54,439 nt of DNA, from the NCBI GenBank assembly GCA_964631605.1, contig CAZVYG010000025.1, forward strand, positions 1-54,439, in the 5' to 3' direction. How positions within the stretch are numbered: position 1 is the first letter of the stretch; every line of letters starts with the position of its first letter. Positions 1-8,983 of this stretch are shown here, in pieces. Under the pieces are notes generated by a model. That model was given only the letters and a program-made list of their open reading frames with translations, did not search any database and was not told the origin of the DNA. The translations under genes were made by a program, and so were the position numbers. The stretch is from JARKQH01 sp964631605. Lineage in GTDB: Bacteria; Verrucomicrobiota; Verrucomicrobiia; Limisphaerales; UBA8199.

Positions 1-297
1 CAGGTTGCGGCTTTGGGCGGGGGAAAGTTCGTCATCGAAAATGACCGTGTCCACATCCGCCTCGCGGCAGAGTTCCGCAAACTCCTCGGCTTTGCCCTTC
101 CCGATAAAAGTGCTGGCGCAGGGCGCCTGCAGCTTTTGCAGGCCGTCGCCGACGACCACACCTCCGGCGGACACAGCCAACTCGGAAAGTTCCTCCATGG
201 AATCCTGGGAAGCCAACCCACTGCGGGATTTGATTTCCACACCCACAAGAAACACCCGCTCGGTCTTGCGGTTGCTGGTCTCGATGAGTGCTTTCAA
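1..297 (-). CDS. hflX: GTPase HflX, N-terminal part (cut by window edge)
   Basis: Read on the minus strand, this frame gives the typical N-terminal domain of HflX: FLVGVE near the start, a Met-Glu-Glu-Leu segment, then FIGKGKAEEF (the conserved glycine/lysine turn) and IFDDELSPAQSRNL. HflX is a ribosome-associated GTPase that rescues or splits stalled ribosomes; its G domain would lie beyond position 1. No ATG is available in this frame: a TAA lies at 340-342, and the best start is TTG at 297, giving the N-terminus LKALIETSNRKTERVFLVG. The start is therefore uncertain and could lie anywhere up to 339. Identity is well supported by the motif string, while completeness cannot be judged. Confidence 0.8.
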   Translation of the reverse strand, partial: MKALIETSNRKTERVFLVGVEIKSRSGLASQDSMEELSELAVSAGGVVVGDGLQKLQAPCASTFIGKGKAEEFAELCREADVDTVIFDDELSPAQSRNL

Positions 298-379
298 CTG
301 TTCTGGGCGCGATCGCTCACGGTCATTTCTACTCTGCCTTTATCATACCACATCGCGGGCCAAAGAAAAGACGGTTTTA

Positions 380-1576
380 TCAAGGCGCCCTGATGACACA
401 GGGTTTGGCTTGGAACAGGCCCTCGTAAAACCGCCGCCCGAGGGCAACTTGTTCGCCGGCACGGGCTTTCACCGAGGCGCGCAATTCATCAGCCCGGCCC
501 CAGAGGCGCTCGGCGGCGGCCTCGATGCGTTCGCCCGCCCCGGCCTCGCGTAAATCCACAAACTCGCATCCCGCCGGGAACTGGTCCGCCAGCCCCTCCA
601 TCTTGTCCCGATAATACGGCGAGGCATAAAAGCACACACAGGGGATTCCCTGGGCCAGCCCAAAAACCGCGGCGTGATAGGTGCCCGTGACCACCAGGCG
701 GCACCCGCTTGCCGCCCGGATGACGGCCGCAGGGTCGTCCAGCGGCTCGGCTGGCGCTTCCAATCCGACAATGCGGGCGATCGTATGGGAATCGTCCTCG
801 AAGCTGTTGAAGGAGACGGGAAGCGCCACCAGGCGGGTTTGATGACGCTGCGCGAGGCGCTCGACCGCGCGCCGGACGCCGTCCAGGTGCGGGTCCTGCA
901 GGCCGGCATAATCGGTTCGCCGAACGGAGAATCCGATGGCCCGCCCGCCCGCCGCAAGCGGATGCTCCCAAGCCAGCTCGAGCGCGTCGTCGCCTGTTAC
1001 CACCCATTGTTCCCGACCCGCTCCCGCACGAGTTAGAATCTGCGGTCCGCGCCGCGCCTCGCGCAGGGCCACGCGCGCCCCGGCGCGGCAGGCCTCGCCC
1101 AGCAGGCCCACCAGCTCGGGGTTGTCCAGCGGCCCCAGGCCCTGGCTGAACAACGCCGTGGGGCGCCCGCGCAAACCCGCCTCAGCCAGCATTCGTAACA
1201 CCGCCCGGGTTTGCAATGGATTCAGGTCGTTGAGGAATCCACCGCCCGCCACCACCACCGCATCGGCCCGGGCAAGCGCCTCCCTGAATTCCCGCGCCCG
1301 GCGCGGATAAATCCCCCAGCGCCGTTTCAACCGCGTCCAGACCTCGCGCCGGGACGAACCCGCAGCACGGCCCGGATCATAAGCCGCATCCCGCGATTCC
1401 ACCGCCAGGGTCAGCGTCCCTGGACAATAGCGCTCGAGCAAATCCGGGCGGGTGGTTAGAATTTGGAACTCGGCGCGCGGTTGCTGGAGCCGCAGCCGCC
1501 GCAACGCCACCTGCAGCATCGCCACGTCGCCCATGTTCCGCAACGTGTAGGCCCCGTTATCCACAATAATTCTCAT
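380..1576 (-). CDS. Polysaccharide pyruvyl transferase family protein
   Basis: A 398-residue protein of the polysaccharide pyruvyl transferase family (PF04230 type), which ketalises sugars of exopolysaccharides or cell-wall polymers with pyruvate from PEP. Family hallmarks visible: N-terminal NMGDVAM (the usual N-x-GD motif) at about residues 14-20, VVVAGGGFLND near 110, FSQGLGPL, VTGDDALEL, and the C-terminal TGTYHAAVFGLAQGIPCV block with the family's conserved His. There is no signal peptide, fitting a cytoplasmic enzyme. It starts 30 bp downstream of the stop of the PP-loop gene on the same strand, so the two are probably co-transcribed. The exact acceptor is unknown. Some family members (CsaB) act on secondary cell wall polymers, others on capsule. 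Confidence 0.8.
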   Translation of the reverse strand: MRIIVDNGAYTLRNMGDVAMLQVALRRLRLQQPRAEFQILTTRPDLLERYCPGTLTLAVESRDAAYDPGRAAGSSRREVWTRLKRRWGIYPRRAREFREALARADAVVVAGGGFLNDLNPLQTRAVLRMLAEAGLRGRPTALFSQGLGPLDNPELVGLLGEACRAGARVALREARRGPQILTRAGAGREQWVVTGDDALELAWEHPLAAGGRAIGFSVRRTDYAGLQDPHLDGVRRAVERLAQRHQTRLVALPVSFNSFEDDSHTIARIVGLEAPAEPLDDPAAVIRAASGCRLVVTGTYHAAVFGLAQGIPCVCFYASPYYRDKMEGLADQFPAGCEFVDLREAGAGERIEAAAERLWGRADELRASVKARAGEQVALGRRFYEGLFQAKPCVIRAP

Positions 1577-1606
1577 GACGCGGAGGTAAACGTAACCGCT
1601 GGCAGT

Positions 1607-2962
1607 TCAACTCCCGCCGGCCGGATTTCCGGAGGCTCCCTGCCGGCCTGCGGGCAGCCGCTTGAGGAGGCTGCGTTTCCAACGCGGGACACCGAGCTTT
1701 TGCGCGGCGCGGCCCACCAGCGCCCCGGTTCGCTGGCAAAGAAAGTGCCACTGCCGCCGCGCGGAAAACTTTTCGCCGATCAGAATCCGGACCAGGCGGG
1801 CCACCTCGGCATCCCCGCGCGTTCGGGCCTCCGCCAGGATCTCGCGGTACAGGGGATAAAGGTAACGCGCGACGGGCATCAGCTCGAGCGCGCGAAAGTC
1901 CAGGGGCTGGTCGAAGGACCTGGCCTGGTCCAAAACTCCGAACAACCGCAGCGTGAGCATCGTCCGGCGGCATTTTTCGCACACGCCGCAGTTGTAACGG
2001 CCCGGGCGGTCCGAGGGACACACGCGCAAGTGCTTCAAGGCGATTTTTGACCCCAACAGCGCCCGGATTTTTTCCAGACGCGAGGCTTCCGCGCCGTCAT
2101 GCCAGAATTCGACCTGCCCGTTGGACCAGAGCGCGTCCAGCAGGGGATGCGAACCCCACGGCTGCAATCGCGCATACTGCCACGAAGCCGGAACGATCAC
2201 CCGCGAGAACTGATTCTCGAGCAGCAGTCCGACCGCGGCCATGCCGGCGCCGTGCATGGCTTTTCCCCAGAAGTCCGCGCCGTACGGCTTTTGGAAACAG
2301 CCGTAGCTCGGGTCCACGTGATCCCGCAAATCGGTCTCGACCGTGATCAGGGCTTTGCCCAGCTCCGCCGCGATTTGCTCATGCACCCGCACGATCTGCG
2401 GCCACAGCTCCCCGTCGCTCCACGGCACATCAAAGCCCTTGACGGTGATCAGGTGCGTGACCTCCTCCCGATTTCGCAGCAGCGAATACCACGAGTCCAC
2501 CCCGCCCGAAAAAAAGACCGCCACGCCGCCCTTCTCCCGGGCGGACAAGGCGGGAGGCAACACCGACGGGGTGCGAATTGTGATCCGGTTTAGCAAGTCC
2601 GGATACCAGGAGTGCATGACCGCCTGGATTTCATTGGCCGTGCGCGTGAGGCGCGCCGACACCGGCAACCGAACCTCGAGGTCCTCTCCGCCAAACATGG
2701 CGGGCAGCAGCAACGCCGCCAGCCAGGCGTCCCCGCCGGCTGCCGGCGCGGCCACCCGGCCCCGCACCTCGAACCGGACTTGAAAATCGGGGCGCCGCGC
2801 CGTGTCCGCGTGGACCATTGCCTCGAAACGGGCGCGGTCCGCGGCAACACTCGAGCTGGCGGATTCGACAAGCACGACGCCATTGAACCAAATTCCTCGG
2901 CTCCCAGCCACCGTTTTGAGAAATACTTTTTGTTTCGCCCGATTGCGGCGAGACCCCAGCAT
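1607..2962 (-). CDS. QueC-like PP-loop ATP-pyrophosphatase with Cys4 zinc site
   Basis: A 451-residue protein from the ATG at 2962; an upstream in-frame ATG at 3037 would add 25 residues of poor quality. The PP-loop signature SGGVDS is at about residues 152-157. A Cys cluster, C-x9-C-x2-C-x2-C, sits at about 315-331 (CGVCEKC) and closely resembles the zinc site of QueC (7-cyano-7-deazaguanine synthase). The protein is roughly twice the length of QueC, with an N-terminal extension of about 140 residues and a C-terminal tail of about 120. PP-loop enzymes adenylate a carboxyl or carbonyl group and then add nitrogen or sulfur. The substrate here is unknown. It sits just upstream of the pyruvyl transferase, so a role in tailoring a glycan or small molecule is plausible but inferred. 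The last residues include an LPAGRQ-like repeat (see 1640-1657). Confidence 0.65.
   Translation of the reverse strand: MLGSRRNRAKQKVFLKTVAGSRGIWFNGVVLVESASSSVAADRARFEAMVHADTARRPDFQVRFEVRGRVAAPAAGGDAWLAALLLPAMFGGEDLEVRLPVSARLTRTANEIQAVMHSWYPDLLNRITIRTPSVLPPALSAREKGGVAVFFSGGVDSWYSLLRNREEVTHLITVKGFDVPWSDGELWPQIVRVHEQIAAELGKALITVETDLRDHVDPSYGCFQKPYGADFWGKAMHGAGMAAVGLLLENQFSRVIVPASWQYARLQPWGSHPLLDALWSNGQVEFWHDGAEASRLEKIRALLGSKIALKHLRVCPSDRPGRYNCGVCEKCRRTMLTLRLFGVLDQARSFDQPLDFRALELMPVARYLYPLYREILAEARTRGDAEVARLVRILIGEKFSARRQWHFLCQRTGALVGRAAQKLGVPRWKRSLLKRLPAGRQGASGNPAGGS
1640..1657. repeat. LPAGRQ-type palindromic element inside coding end
   Basis: CTGCCGGCCTGCGGGCAG is an interrupted inverted repeat (CTGCC...GGCAG) that encodes LPAGRQ near the C-terminus of the PP-loop protein. 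Short elements encoding this peptide are, as I recall, dispersed in many bacterial genomes. One copy alone cannot prove that it is dispersed here. Confidence 0.35.
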
Positions 2963-3085
2963 GGCCTTTCCAGACTCAGAATCGCCGCTTGGGGCGCATA
3001 CAGGGTTTTGCGCCGTCCCCCGGGACTGCCGGAACAACGGCCATGGCTAGGTCTGAAGGGACCGAAGCCCTGCTGGAAGAGAATT

Positions 3086-3119
3086 AAAAACGGGCGGCGG
3101 AGGTTGGCTTCCGCCGCCC
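3086..3119 (-). terminator. Rho-independent terminator after the large phosphoesterase
   Basis: On the minus strand GGGCGGCGGA pairs with TCCGCCGCCC across a short loop and is followed by GTTTTTAATT. It lies about 75 bp past the stop of the gene ending at 3196 and before the PP-loop gene, so it separates the two transcription units. Confidence 0.8.
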
Positions 3120-3195
3120 GGGTTAGACTCTGCGCTCGCCCCAGCCATGCAATGGCCAGCTTTACTATCGGAGGCGCCGGGGCGAGCGCGAGGAA

Positions 3196-6100
3196 TCAGG
3201 GCACGGTCGAACCGGACAACAGATCGAGCTGGACATTATTATCTGCGGGAGCCGGGTCGTTGAAGATCGCCAGCAATGTGTTGGCCATCATGAGCGAGAG
3301 GGGGTCGCCCGCGGCTTGCAGAGCGCCAATGATGCCTTGGGTCTGCAGCGAGATGGGCCGGCTGCCTTCATCGCCTTGATAATGAGAAGTGAAGGCTTCG
3401 GTCATGGCCGGGGCCAGGAACTGGGCCTGCGCTTGCGAGAGATTGTAAGGCGGCTGCATGAGCAGGTAAGTGGAGAGGCTCATCAAGCCGTTGGTCAGAA
3501 AGTCGTAGGCATAGGTGGGGAAGGGCTGGCCCCCGAGGTCATAGTTGATGTTGGTAACCTGGTAACTGGTAATGGTGAGCACGCCGCCGCTCGAGAGATC
3601 CATCACCCGGTAAGGGCAGGGATAGGTCACGGTCGAGCCGGTCTCGATGTCGAAAATCGTGCCTTGGGCATGGACGGACTTCACCACGTCCTGGGCATGA
3701 TAATGGCCCGTGAAAACCACCTTCATGCCGTAGCGGGCGAACTCCTGGCGGACGGTTTGGTAATCATCCAACACGTACTCAGAGAAGAGCGCCTTTTGTC
3801 CCTGGTAATGCTCCATGATACCGTGGTGCACCATGCCCAGGACAAATTTGCCCTGGGCCCGCGCAGCGGCCAATTGGTTGGTGATCCAAGCCCACCGGGC
3901 GGTATCGAAATAGCCGCCGGTGTAGGGCGCGCCGTTGGTGTTGCGCTCATAGTGGCAGGCGTCCATGGCCAGAATCCAAAGGCCGGGCATCGGTTCCGCC
4001 ACGTAGGACAACGAGGCGGGATCCCGGGCGACCGCGCTGCCATAGCCGTACTGGTCGTAGATTTGGGCAAATTCCGCCGCCGAAACGGAGGGCACAGGCA
4101 GGACGTTGGCGCCGTCGTAGGCCAGCGCGTGCGGGTTGTTGACGTCATGGTTGCCGGGACAGACGAAGACTTTCGCGCCGGCCGCGCGCAAGCGCTCCAA
4201 AGCGTTGGTCATACCCTGGTGACTGGCCAATTCACCGTCCTTGGTCAGGTCGCCGGGAATCAGGACGATGTCCGGGTCGGCGTTGGTCACGCCGGCGATC
4301 ACGGAATCCAGAATGGCCGCGCTCTCCTTGAGCAGCTTGCGGTCATACGCCAGGTAGGTCTGGAAAGCCACACCATCCGCGATCAGCAGGCTCGGATCCA
4401 TGTAGTGCGGATCACTAAACGAGGCGATCTTCGCGGCGGGAAGCGGGCTGTGGACAATGCGATAGAAACGCTGGGGATGCAAGTGCTTGTCAGTATCAAC
4501 AAATTGGAACAGGCCGCCGTCCGCCGGGGAGGCCCAACCAAGGTTCTCCCAGTTCGAAAAGTTGGTTGAACCCTGCACTTGGTAGGCAAAGCCGGAAATG
4601 CCGGCAAAGCGCAACGTGGCATTGCCGCCATCGAGCGTAACGCTGACAAATCGGGGCCAGGTAACGGTATCGGCGCGGAGCGACAAGTTCTGCACGCGCT
4701 GGTCAGCGGCAGCCGGGGCATCGGCCTGAGTGTAAACCTGAATGTTGGTCAGGTACGACGCCAATGCCCACTGCTCACTGCCATCGGTCGTAAACTGATT
4801 GCCCGAAGTGGGCGCAAGGTCCACCCGCCCGGCACCGAGCGTAAGCGGATAATAGGAATCCCCCCCGCCAGCCAGGAAACCCAGTGTGACCATGCGGAAC
4901 GTGCGGTTGGGATCGCCCACCAGAACGCCATTTTCAACAACCAAATCCAGGCTGCCGTCGGGACGCGCGGCGACCAAGGTCCGCAGTCGCGAGCCGGGAG
5001 TGGCGATGCCGGTGATCGTCGAGCCGGACATCGAGTAGGTCATTTTCGGATTGGCGGGGTTGTAACTGAACCAGAGGCCGCCGACCTGCGGAAACTGTCC
5101 CGGCGTGGCGCCCGGCGCGACGGCCGCAACACCCCACTCGATCGTGTCGCGCAACTGCTGGGCGGTGAGGGTGAGTAACGAGAGGCCGTTGTTGAAGCGG
5201 AGGGAGTTCTCAATATCCAGTTGGGAGATGTCACCGGACTCTTTGCCCACGCTGGGATTGGCCAAAGGCGGAACGTAGGCGCTGCCGCCACCGTAACCGA
5301 GCACCGCGCCGATGGAGTCACGGATGCCCCCGCCGTTCTTGAGGGAGATCGAGACGGTGGGGTCGGTCAACTTGCCCCGCCAGAGGTTGGCGTCGGCGGT
5401 GAGGTTGCCCAGGTTGCATTCCTCGGTGCGGATATACTGCCGAAGGCCGTTCAAATAGACCGTCGTGCGGCCGAAGATGTTGCCGTCTTTGGCGGCGATG
5501 ATGCCGCCGATGTTGGTCGCGATGTTCAGCACCGTGGGATTTGGCGGGAAATTGCCGGTGTCCAGGACTCCTTGCGCGTCGGTGGCGTAGGCGCCGCTGG
5601 CGAGGTCATAACTGGTGATCAGACCGTCGGCGCTGAAATCAACGATGAAGCGCCCGACATACCGGTAGTTGGCGCCGGCATTGACCACCGCCACCGGTTC
5701 GCTGGCGGCCGAGTTGAACAGCACCGGGTAGTTGGTGGAAGCGACGTCTCCCGCGCGCAACCGGTCGGTCGGTTTGGCGAAAATGGCGTGGGAACCGCCG
5801 GCGATTACCACGTCCACATCGCGGAGTTGTTGGGCCAGTTCGAACTCGTTGGCATACTGCTGCAAATGCGCCAGGAGAATGACCTTGTTCACCCCCAGGG
5901 CCAGCAGACCGTCCACGGCGGACTGAACAGTGCCGACCAGGTTGGTGTCCACACCGACATTGCCCGGGGACGAGATCGAACGAAGGTCTTTGGTCGTGAC
6001 ACCGACGATGCCAACGAGTTGGCCGCTCACGCTCAGCACGCAGGACTTGGCGACCTTGTTGGTCATGACCACGCCGTTCTGGCCGTCGGCCGTCACCAGG

Positions 6101-8523
6101 CTGGCCATGCTGCCGTCCGTCGCGAAGTTCAGGTTCGCGCTGAGGTAAGGGAACATGGTGCCCTGGTAACCGACGCTGGTATCGCGCAGAATCAGGCTGC
6201 GAACCTGCGGCGTGCCGGCATCAAATTCGTGATTGCCGAAAGCAGCGGCCTGGAAGCCCATGGCGTTGAGCATGGCGATGTCGGCGCGGCCACCGACCCC
6301 GTTGAAACCGGCCGCCGGGTCCGAGGCGGCGTTGAAGAACGGGCCGGGAATGTAGTTATCACCGGAGGAAAGGATCAAGGTGTTATCCGGATACTGCGCC
6401 TTCAGGGCGGCAAGCACCGAGGAGAACGCCGGCGCGTCCACCGGTGCGTCCAACCCTGCCTCAAAATCACTGGCATGCAAAATCTGGAGGGTCAGCGGTT
6501 GGCTGCTGAGGTTTTTGCTGACGGTGACCACGATCGGGGCGGAGGTGGTGTTGACGCCCTGGTTGTCGGTGGCGACCGCCGTGTAGGTCAGGGAACCGAT
6601 CGGCTGGTTTGCCAGGCTGACTTGGAAGGGTGCGGTGGTATTGGTCGCCAACGCCGTCGGGCCGCGGTAGAAGACCACACGGGTCAGCCAGCCGTCAGTG
6701 TCGGTGGCGGAAGCCGCGAGGGTAAAACTGGCGGGGGCGGTGAAGACCGTACCATCCGCGGGGCTGGTGATGGTCACCTGGGGACTCAGATTACCGGCGG
6801 TGATGATCACCGAATAGACGGCGGAGGTGGTGGCGAAGCCCTCGTTGTCATACGCCACGGCATAGGCGCTGAAGACGCCCGGCGCAGCCAGCGCAGCCGT
6901 GTACTGGAAAGGATAGGTGCTGTCTTCGCCCAGTTTCGAGCTGTCGGCATAGAACTCCACGTTGGTTACCATGCCGTCCTGGTCGTAGGTGTCCGCATTC
7001 AGTGTAAAAACCACCGGGGCCGAGAGGGACGCGTTGGTTGGGCCCGACAATGCCACACTGGGGGGCAGGTTGGCCGGAGCCGGCGCCCCATAGGTCGGCA
7101 GGGTGACACGGAAAGCCAGGAGAATGGAGTCCATGGGCACATCATTGGTGCCCACCGCGACGCCGTTGTGATACACCACCGGGGCTTTGAAATCATTGTC
7201 GTTGATGACCAGCAGCAGGTAGTCGTTCGTGGCCACCGGGTCGTTCAAGGGAATGAGCGACAGGCTCTCCCATTTTTCGGAAACGGTGTTGGTGTCGTGG
7301 GGGGCGCTCGCATTCAGGCCGAATTTGGCGAGTTGGGCGGCATCGAGCAGGTCCACAAACTCCTGCCGGGCAATCGGCCGGACATTGGCGGGCAGGCCGC
7401 TGGCAGCCAAGGACACCTGGCCGGGCGCTCCCTTTTCAAGGTCATAGACGGTGTTCAGAATGTTGCTGGCGCCAGCCAGGCTGGCCAGCACCACCTGCTT
7501 ATAGGTGGGCGCCGTGTTGGTGTCCGCGCCGACGACGCCTTGTCCCACCTGGTCGCGCTCGAGCACGAGGAATTCGGTGCGGTTGAGGGCGAGAATTTCG
7601 CTCACCGGAGTGTGGCGATTGGTGGTGGCGTTGCCCCGGAGAGTCAGCTCATAGACATATTCTGCCACCGGCTGGCCGTAAGTGGGCGAAGCCGCATCGG
7701 CATCATAGACCAGCAGGCGCGTGTTGCGTCCGCCGCTTCCGGCGCCGCCGTCCTGGATGGTCGGACTCTGCAGCATGGCCAGCAAGCGCTTGCCATCGGG
7801 AGTGAGGCTCAGGCCTTCGAGGCCGCGGTTATTGCGGCGGCCGGAGTCCGGCGCGCTGGCGCCGGTGAACGAGTTGGTGCGCGGGTAAGCCGAACCTTTT
7901 CGCGGCATGAGGGAGGCCGGGAGGGAAAAGGTGGCCTGCAGCGCCCCGGCGGCGGAGAACTTATAGACGAAGGCGCCGTATTCGTCGCTGACGTAGTAGC
8001 TGCCGTCTGCCAGGCGCACGAGGCCTTCGGCATCGAGACTGCGGCGACCGCCTCCCAGGCTCGCCAGCGTGGATTGCGGATAGTTGGTGGCCGCAGCGTC
8101 GTTGGCATCAAAGCCGGTGAAGTTCGTGCCGTTGTAAGTCAGCAAGAGGGAGAAGGTATTACTGGCTACAATTTGGTCTTGGGAGACCGGGGCGGCGCCG
8201 TAATAAGGAGTGACGGACAGGTCGAAGACCTGCACCCGCGGCAGGTAATCCTGCGTGCCGTCGCCGAACCCGCGATCCGGCAGACCATAAAGCGTCCCTT
8301 TCACCGTCGAGCCGTCCTGGGTCCAGGAGGCGGGGTCGAAGAAGGCGGCCGAGCCAAAACCACCCAGGGTATCCAGTCCAGGACCGCGTGCGTCGGTCGT
8401 ATCGGCAGGCACACGGCCTACGGCGACAAGGCCCTGGTTGGTGTAGCCGGCGAAATCCGCCAGCACCGAACTGGCCGCCGCGGCAGCCAGCATAACAGTC
8501 ATGGTCACTTTTGCTCTGATCAT
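3196..8523 (-). CDS. Secreted multi-domain phosphoesterase (phytase-like, 5'-nucleotidase and metallophosphoesterase)
   Basis: About 1775 residues from the ATG at 8523, chosen because it opens a clean signal peptide (MIRAKVTMTVMLAAAAASSVLA). Domain order: phytase-like esterase domain, about 35-480 (LDTLGGFG, GLPDRGFGDGT); two Ig-like domains, about 490-670 (DQDG...VEFYADS and DTDGWLTRVVFYRG); 5'-nucleotidase catalytic domain, about 675-990 (ILHASDFE, SSGDNY, FGNHEFDAGT); 5'-nucleotidase C-terminal domain, about 1035-1270 (GNLTADANLWRG, NGGGIRDS); a YQVQ...RFYR module; then a second calcineurin-like metallophosphoesterase, about 1364-1610 (FSDPHY, PGDLTKDGE, PGNHDVNN, GHYHAQD). Both metal-binding motif sets look complete. 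It is probably exported and hydrolyses nucleotides and other phosphate esters outside the cytoplasm; substrates are inferred. It forms a single-gene unit with a terminator at 3086-3119. Confidence 0.85.
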   Translation of the reverse strand: MIRAKVTMTVMLAAAAASSVLADFAGYTNQGLVAVGRVPADTTDARGPGLDTLGGFGSAAFFDPASWTQDGSTVKGTLYGLPDRGFGDGTQDYLPRVQVFDLSVTPYYGAAPVSQDQIVASNTFSLLLTYNGTNFTGFDANDAAATNYPQSTLASLGGGRRSLDAEGLVRLADGSYYVSDEYGAFVYKFSAAGALQATFSLPASLMPRKGSAYPRTNSFTGASAPDSGRRNNRGLEGLSLTPDGKRLLAMLQSPTIQDGGAGSGGRNTRLLVYDADAASPTYGQPVAEYVYELTLRGNATTNRHTPVSEILALNRTEFLVLERDQVGQGVVGADTNTAPTYKQVVLASLAGASNILNTVYDLEKGAPGQVSLAASGLPANVRPIARQEFVDLLDAAQLAKFGLNASAPHDTNTVSEKWESLSLIPLNDPVATNDYLLLVINDNDFKAPVVYHNGVAVGTNDVPMDSILLAFRVTLPTYGAPAPANLPPSVALSGPTNASLSAPVVFTLNADTYDQDGMVTNVEFYADSSKLGEDSTYPFQYTAALAAPGVFSAYAVAYDNEGFATTSAVYSVIITAGNLSPQVTITSPADGTVFTAPASFTLAASATDTDGWLTRVVFYRGPTALATNTTAPFQVSLANQPIGSLTYTAVATDNQGVNTTSAPIVVTVSKNLSSQPLTLQILHASDFEAGLDAPVDAPAFSSVLAALKAQYPDNTLILSSGDNYIPGPFFNAASDPAAGFNGVGGRADIAMLNAMGFQAAAFGNHEFDAGTPQVRSLILRDTSVGYQGTMFPYLSANLNFATDGSMASLVTADGQNGVVMTNKVAKSCVLSVSGQLVGIVGVTTKDLRSISSPGNVGVDTNLVGTVQSAVDGLLALGVNKVILLAHLQQYANEFELAQQLRDVDVVIAGGSHAIFAKPTDRLRAGDVASTNYPVLFNSAASEPVAVVNAGANYRYVGRFIVDFSADGLITSYDLASGAYATDAQGVLDTGNFPPNPTVLNIATNIGGIIAAKDGNIFGRTTVYLNGLRQYIRTEECNLGNLTADANLWRGKLTDPTVSISLKNGGGIRDSIGAVLGYGGGSAYVPPLANPSVGKESGDISQLDIENSLRFNNGLSLLTLTAQQLRDTIEWGVAAVAPGATPGQFPQVGGLWFSYNPANPKMTYSMSGSTITGIATPGSRLRTLVAARPDGSLDLVVENGVLVGDPNRTFRMVTLGFLAGGGDSYYPLTLGAGRVDLAPTSGNQFTTDGSEQWALASYLTNIQVYTQADAPAAADQRVQNLSLRADTVTWPRFVSVTLDGGNATLRFAGISGFAYQVQGSTNFSNWENLGWASPADGGLFQFVDTDKHLHPQRFYRIVHSPLPAAKIASFSDPHYMDPSLLIADGVAFQTYLAYDRKLLKESAAILDSVIAGVTNADPDIVLIPGDLTKDGELASHQGMTNALERLRAAGAKVFVCPGNHDVNNPHALAYDGANVLPVPSVSAAEFAQIYDQYGYGSAVARDPASLSYVAEPMPGLWILAMDACHYERNTNGAPYTGGYFDTARWAWITNQLAAARAQGKFVLGMVHHGIMEHYQGQKALFSEYVLDDYQTVRQEFARYGMKVVFTGHYHAQDVVKSVHAQGTIFDIETGSTVTYPCPYRVMDLSSGGVLTITSYQVTNINYDLGGQPFPTYAYDFLTNGLMSLSTYLLMQPPYNLSQAQAQFLAPAMTEAFTSHYQGDEGSRPISLQTQGIIGALQAAGDPLSLMMANTLLAIFNDPAPADNNVQLDLLSGSTVP

Positions 8524-8983
8524 AATTTTCAGGTTTCTTGTTGTGGCCGGGACTTGAACAACTCCCGAGCACCGGTTAATGCGCCTCACCTAACCACCCC
8601 GAGGTGACACGTCCGCGGCGGGAGTGTTACGATTTGAAAGAAAGTGCCCGGCCGGCGGCCGCGCCAGGGAGACCCGCTTCAGGCGTTGGTCTGAAGGGCA
8701 AAATGAAATGCTGCGGGTCGCGCTGTTCGCAACACCCTTGGCGTTGGAAAGGGGGCGGGCGGGTCCGTGCGATTTGCCAAGCCCCCGCCGGAAGCCGGAG
8801 CCTGGGCATTCCTCCACGCTCTTGGCGAGAGTCCCGGCCATCAACCCGCGTCAGCCCAAGTGCGGGAAAACCGGTTGGCCTTGGGTCAGCGGGCTTCCAG
8901 GCGCATGGGTGCCTGAACCAACTTCGCGGCTTTCAGACATTTTTCCATTTGGGTGATTCCAGCTATTTCACTAGCGTTTCAGC
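8524..8983. other. Intergenic region between divergent genes
   Basis: About 460 bp separate the divergent starts at 8523 and 8984. Both promoters must lie here, but I see no convincing -35/-10 pair. Short reading frames in it (for example 8590-8844, minus) are Arg/Ser/Pro-rich with no domain signal, and I do not call them genes. Confidence 0.5.

Noticed and set aside
5221..8607. A 1128-codon open frame on the plus strand
   Set aside because: It is antisense to the large phosphoesterase, whose domains are unmistakable. Its translation is Gly/Arg/Val/His-rich without any motif, as expected from GC-rich codon shadows.
8590..8844. An 84-codon minus-strand frame between divergent genes
   Set aside because: No family signal, no plausible ribosome binding site, composition like random GC-rich DNA.
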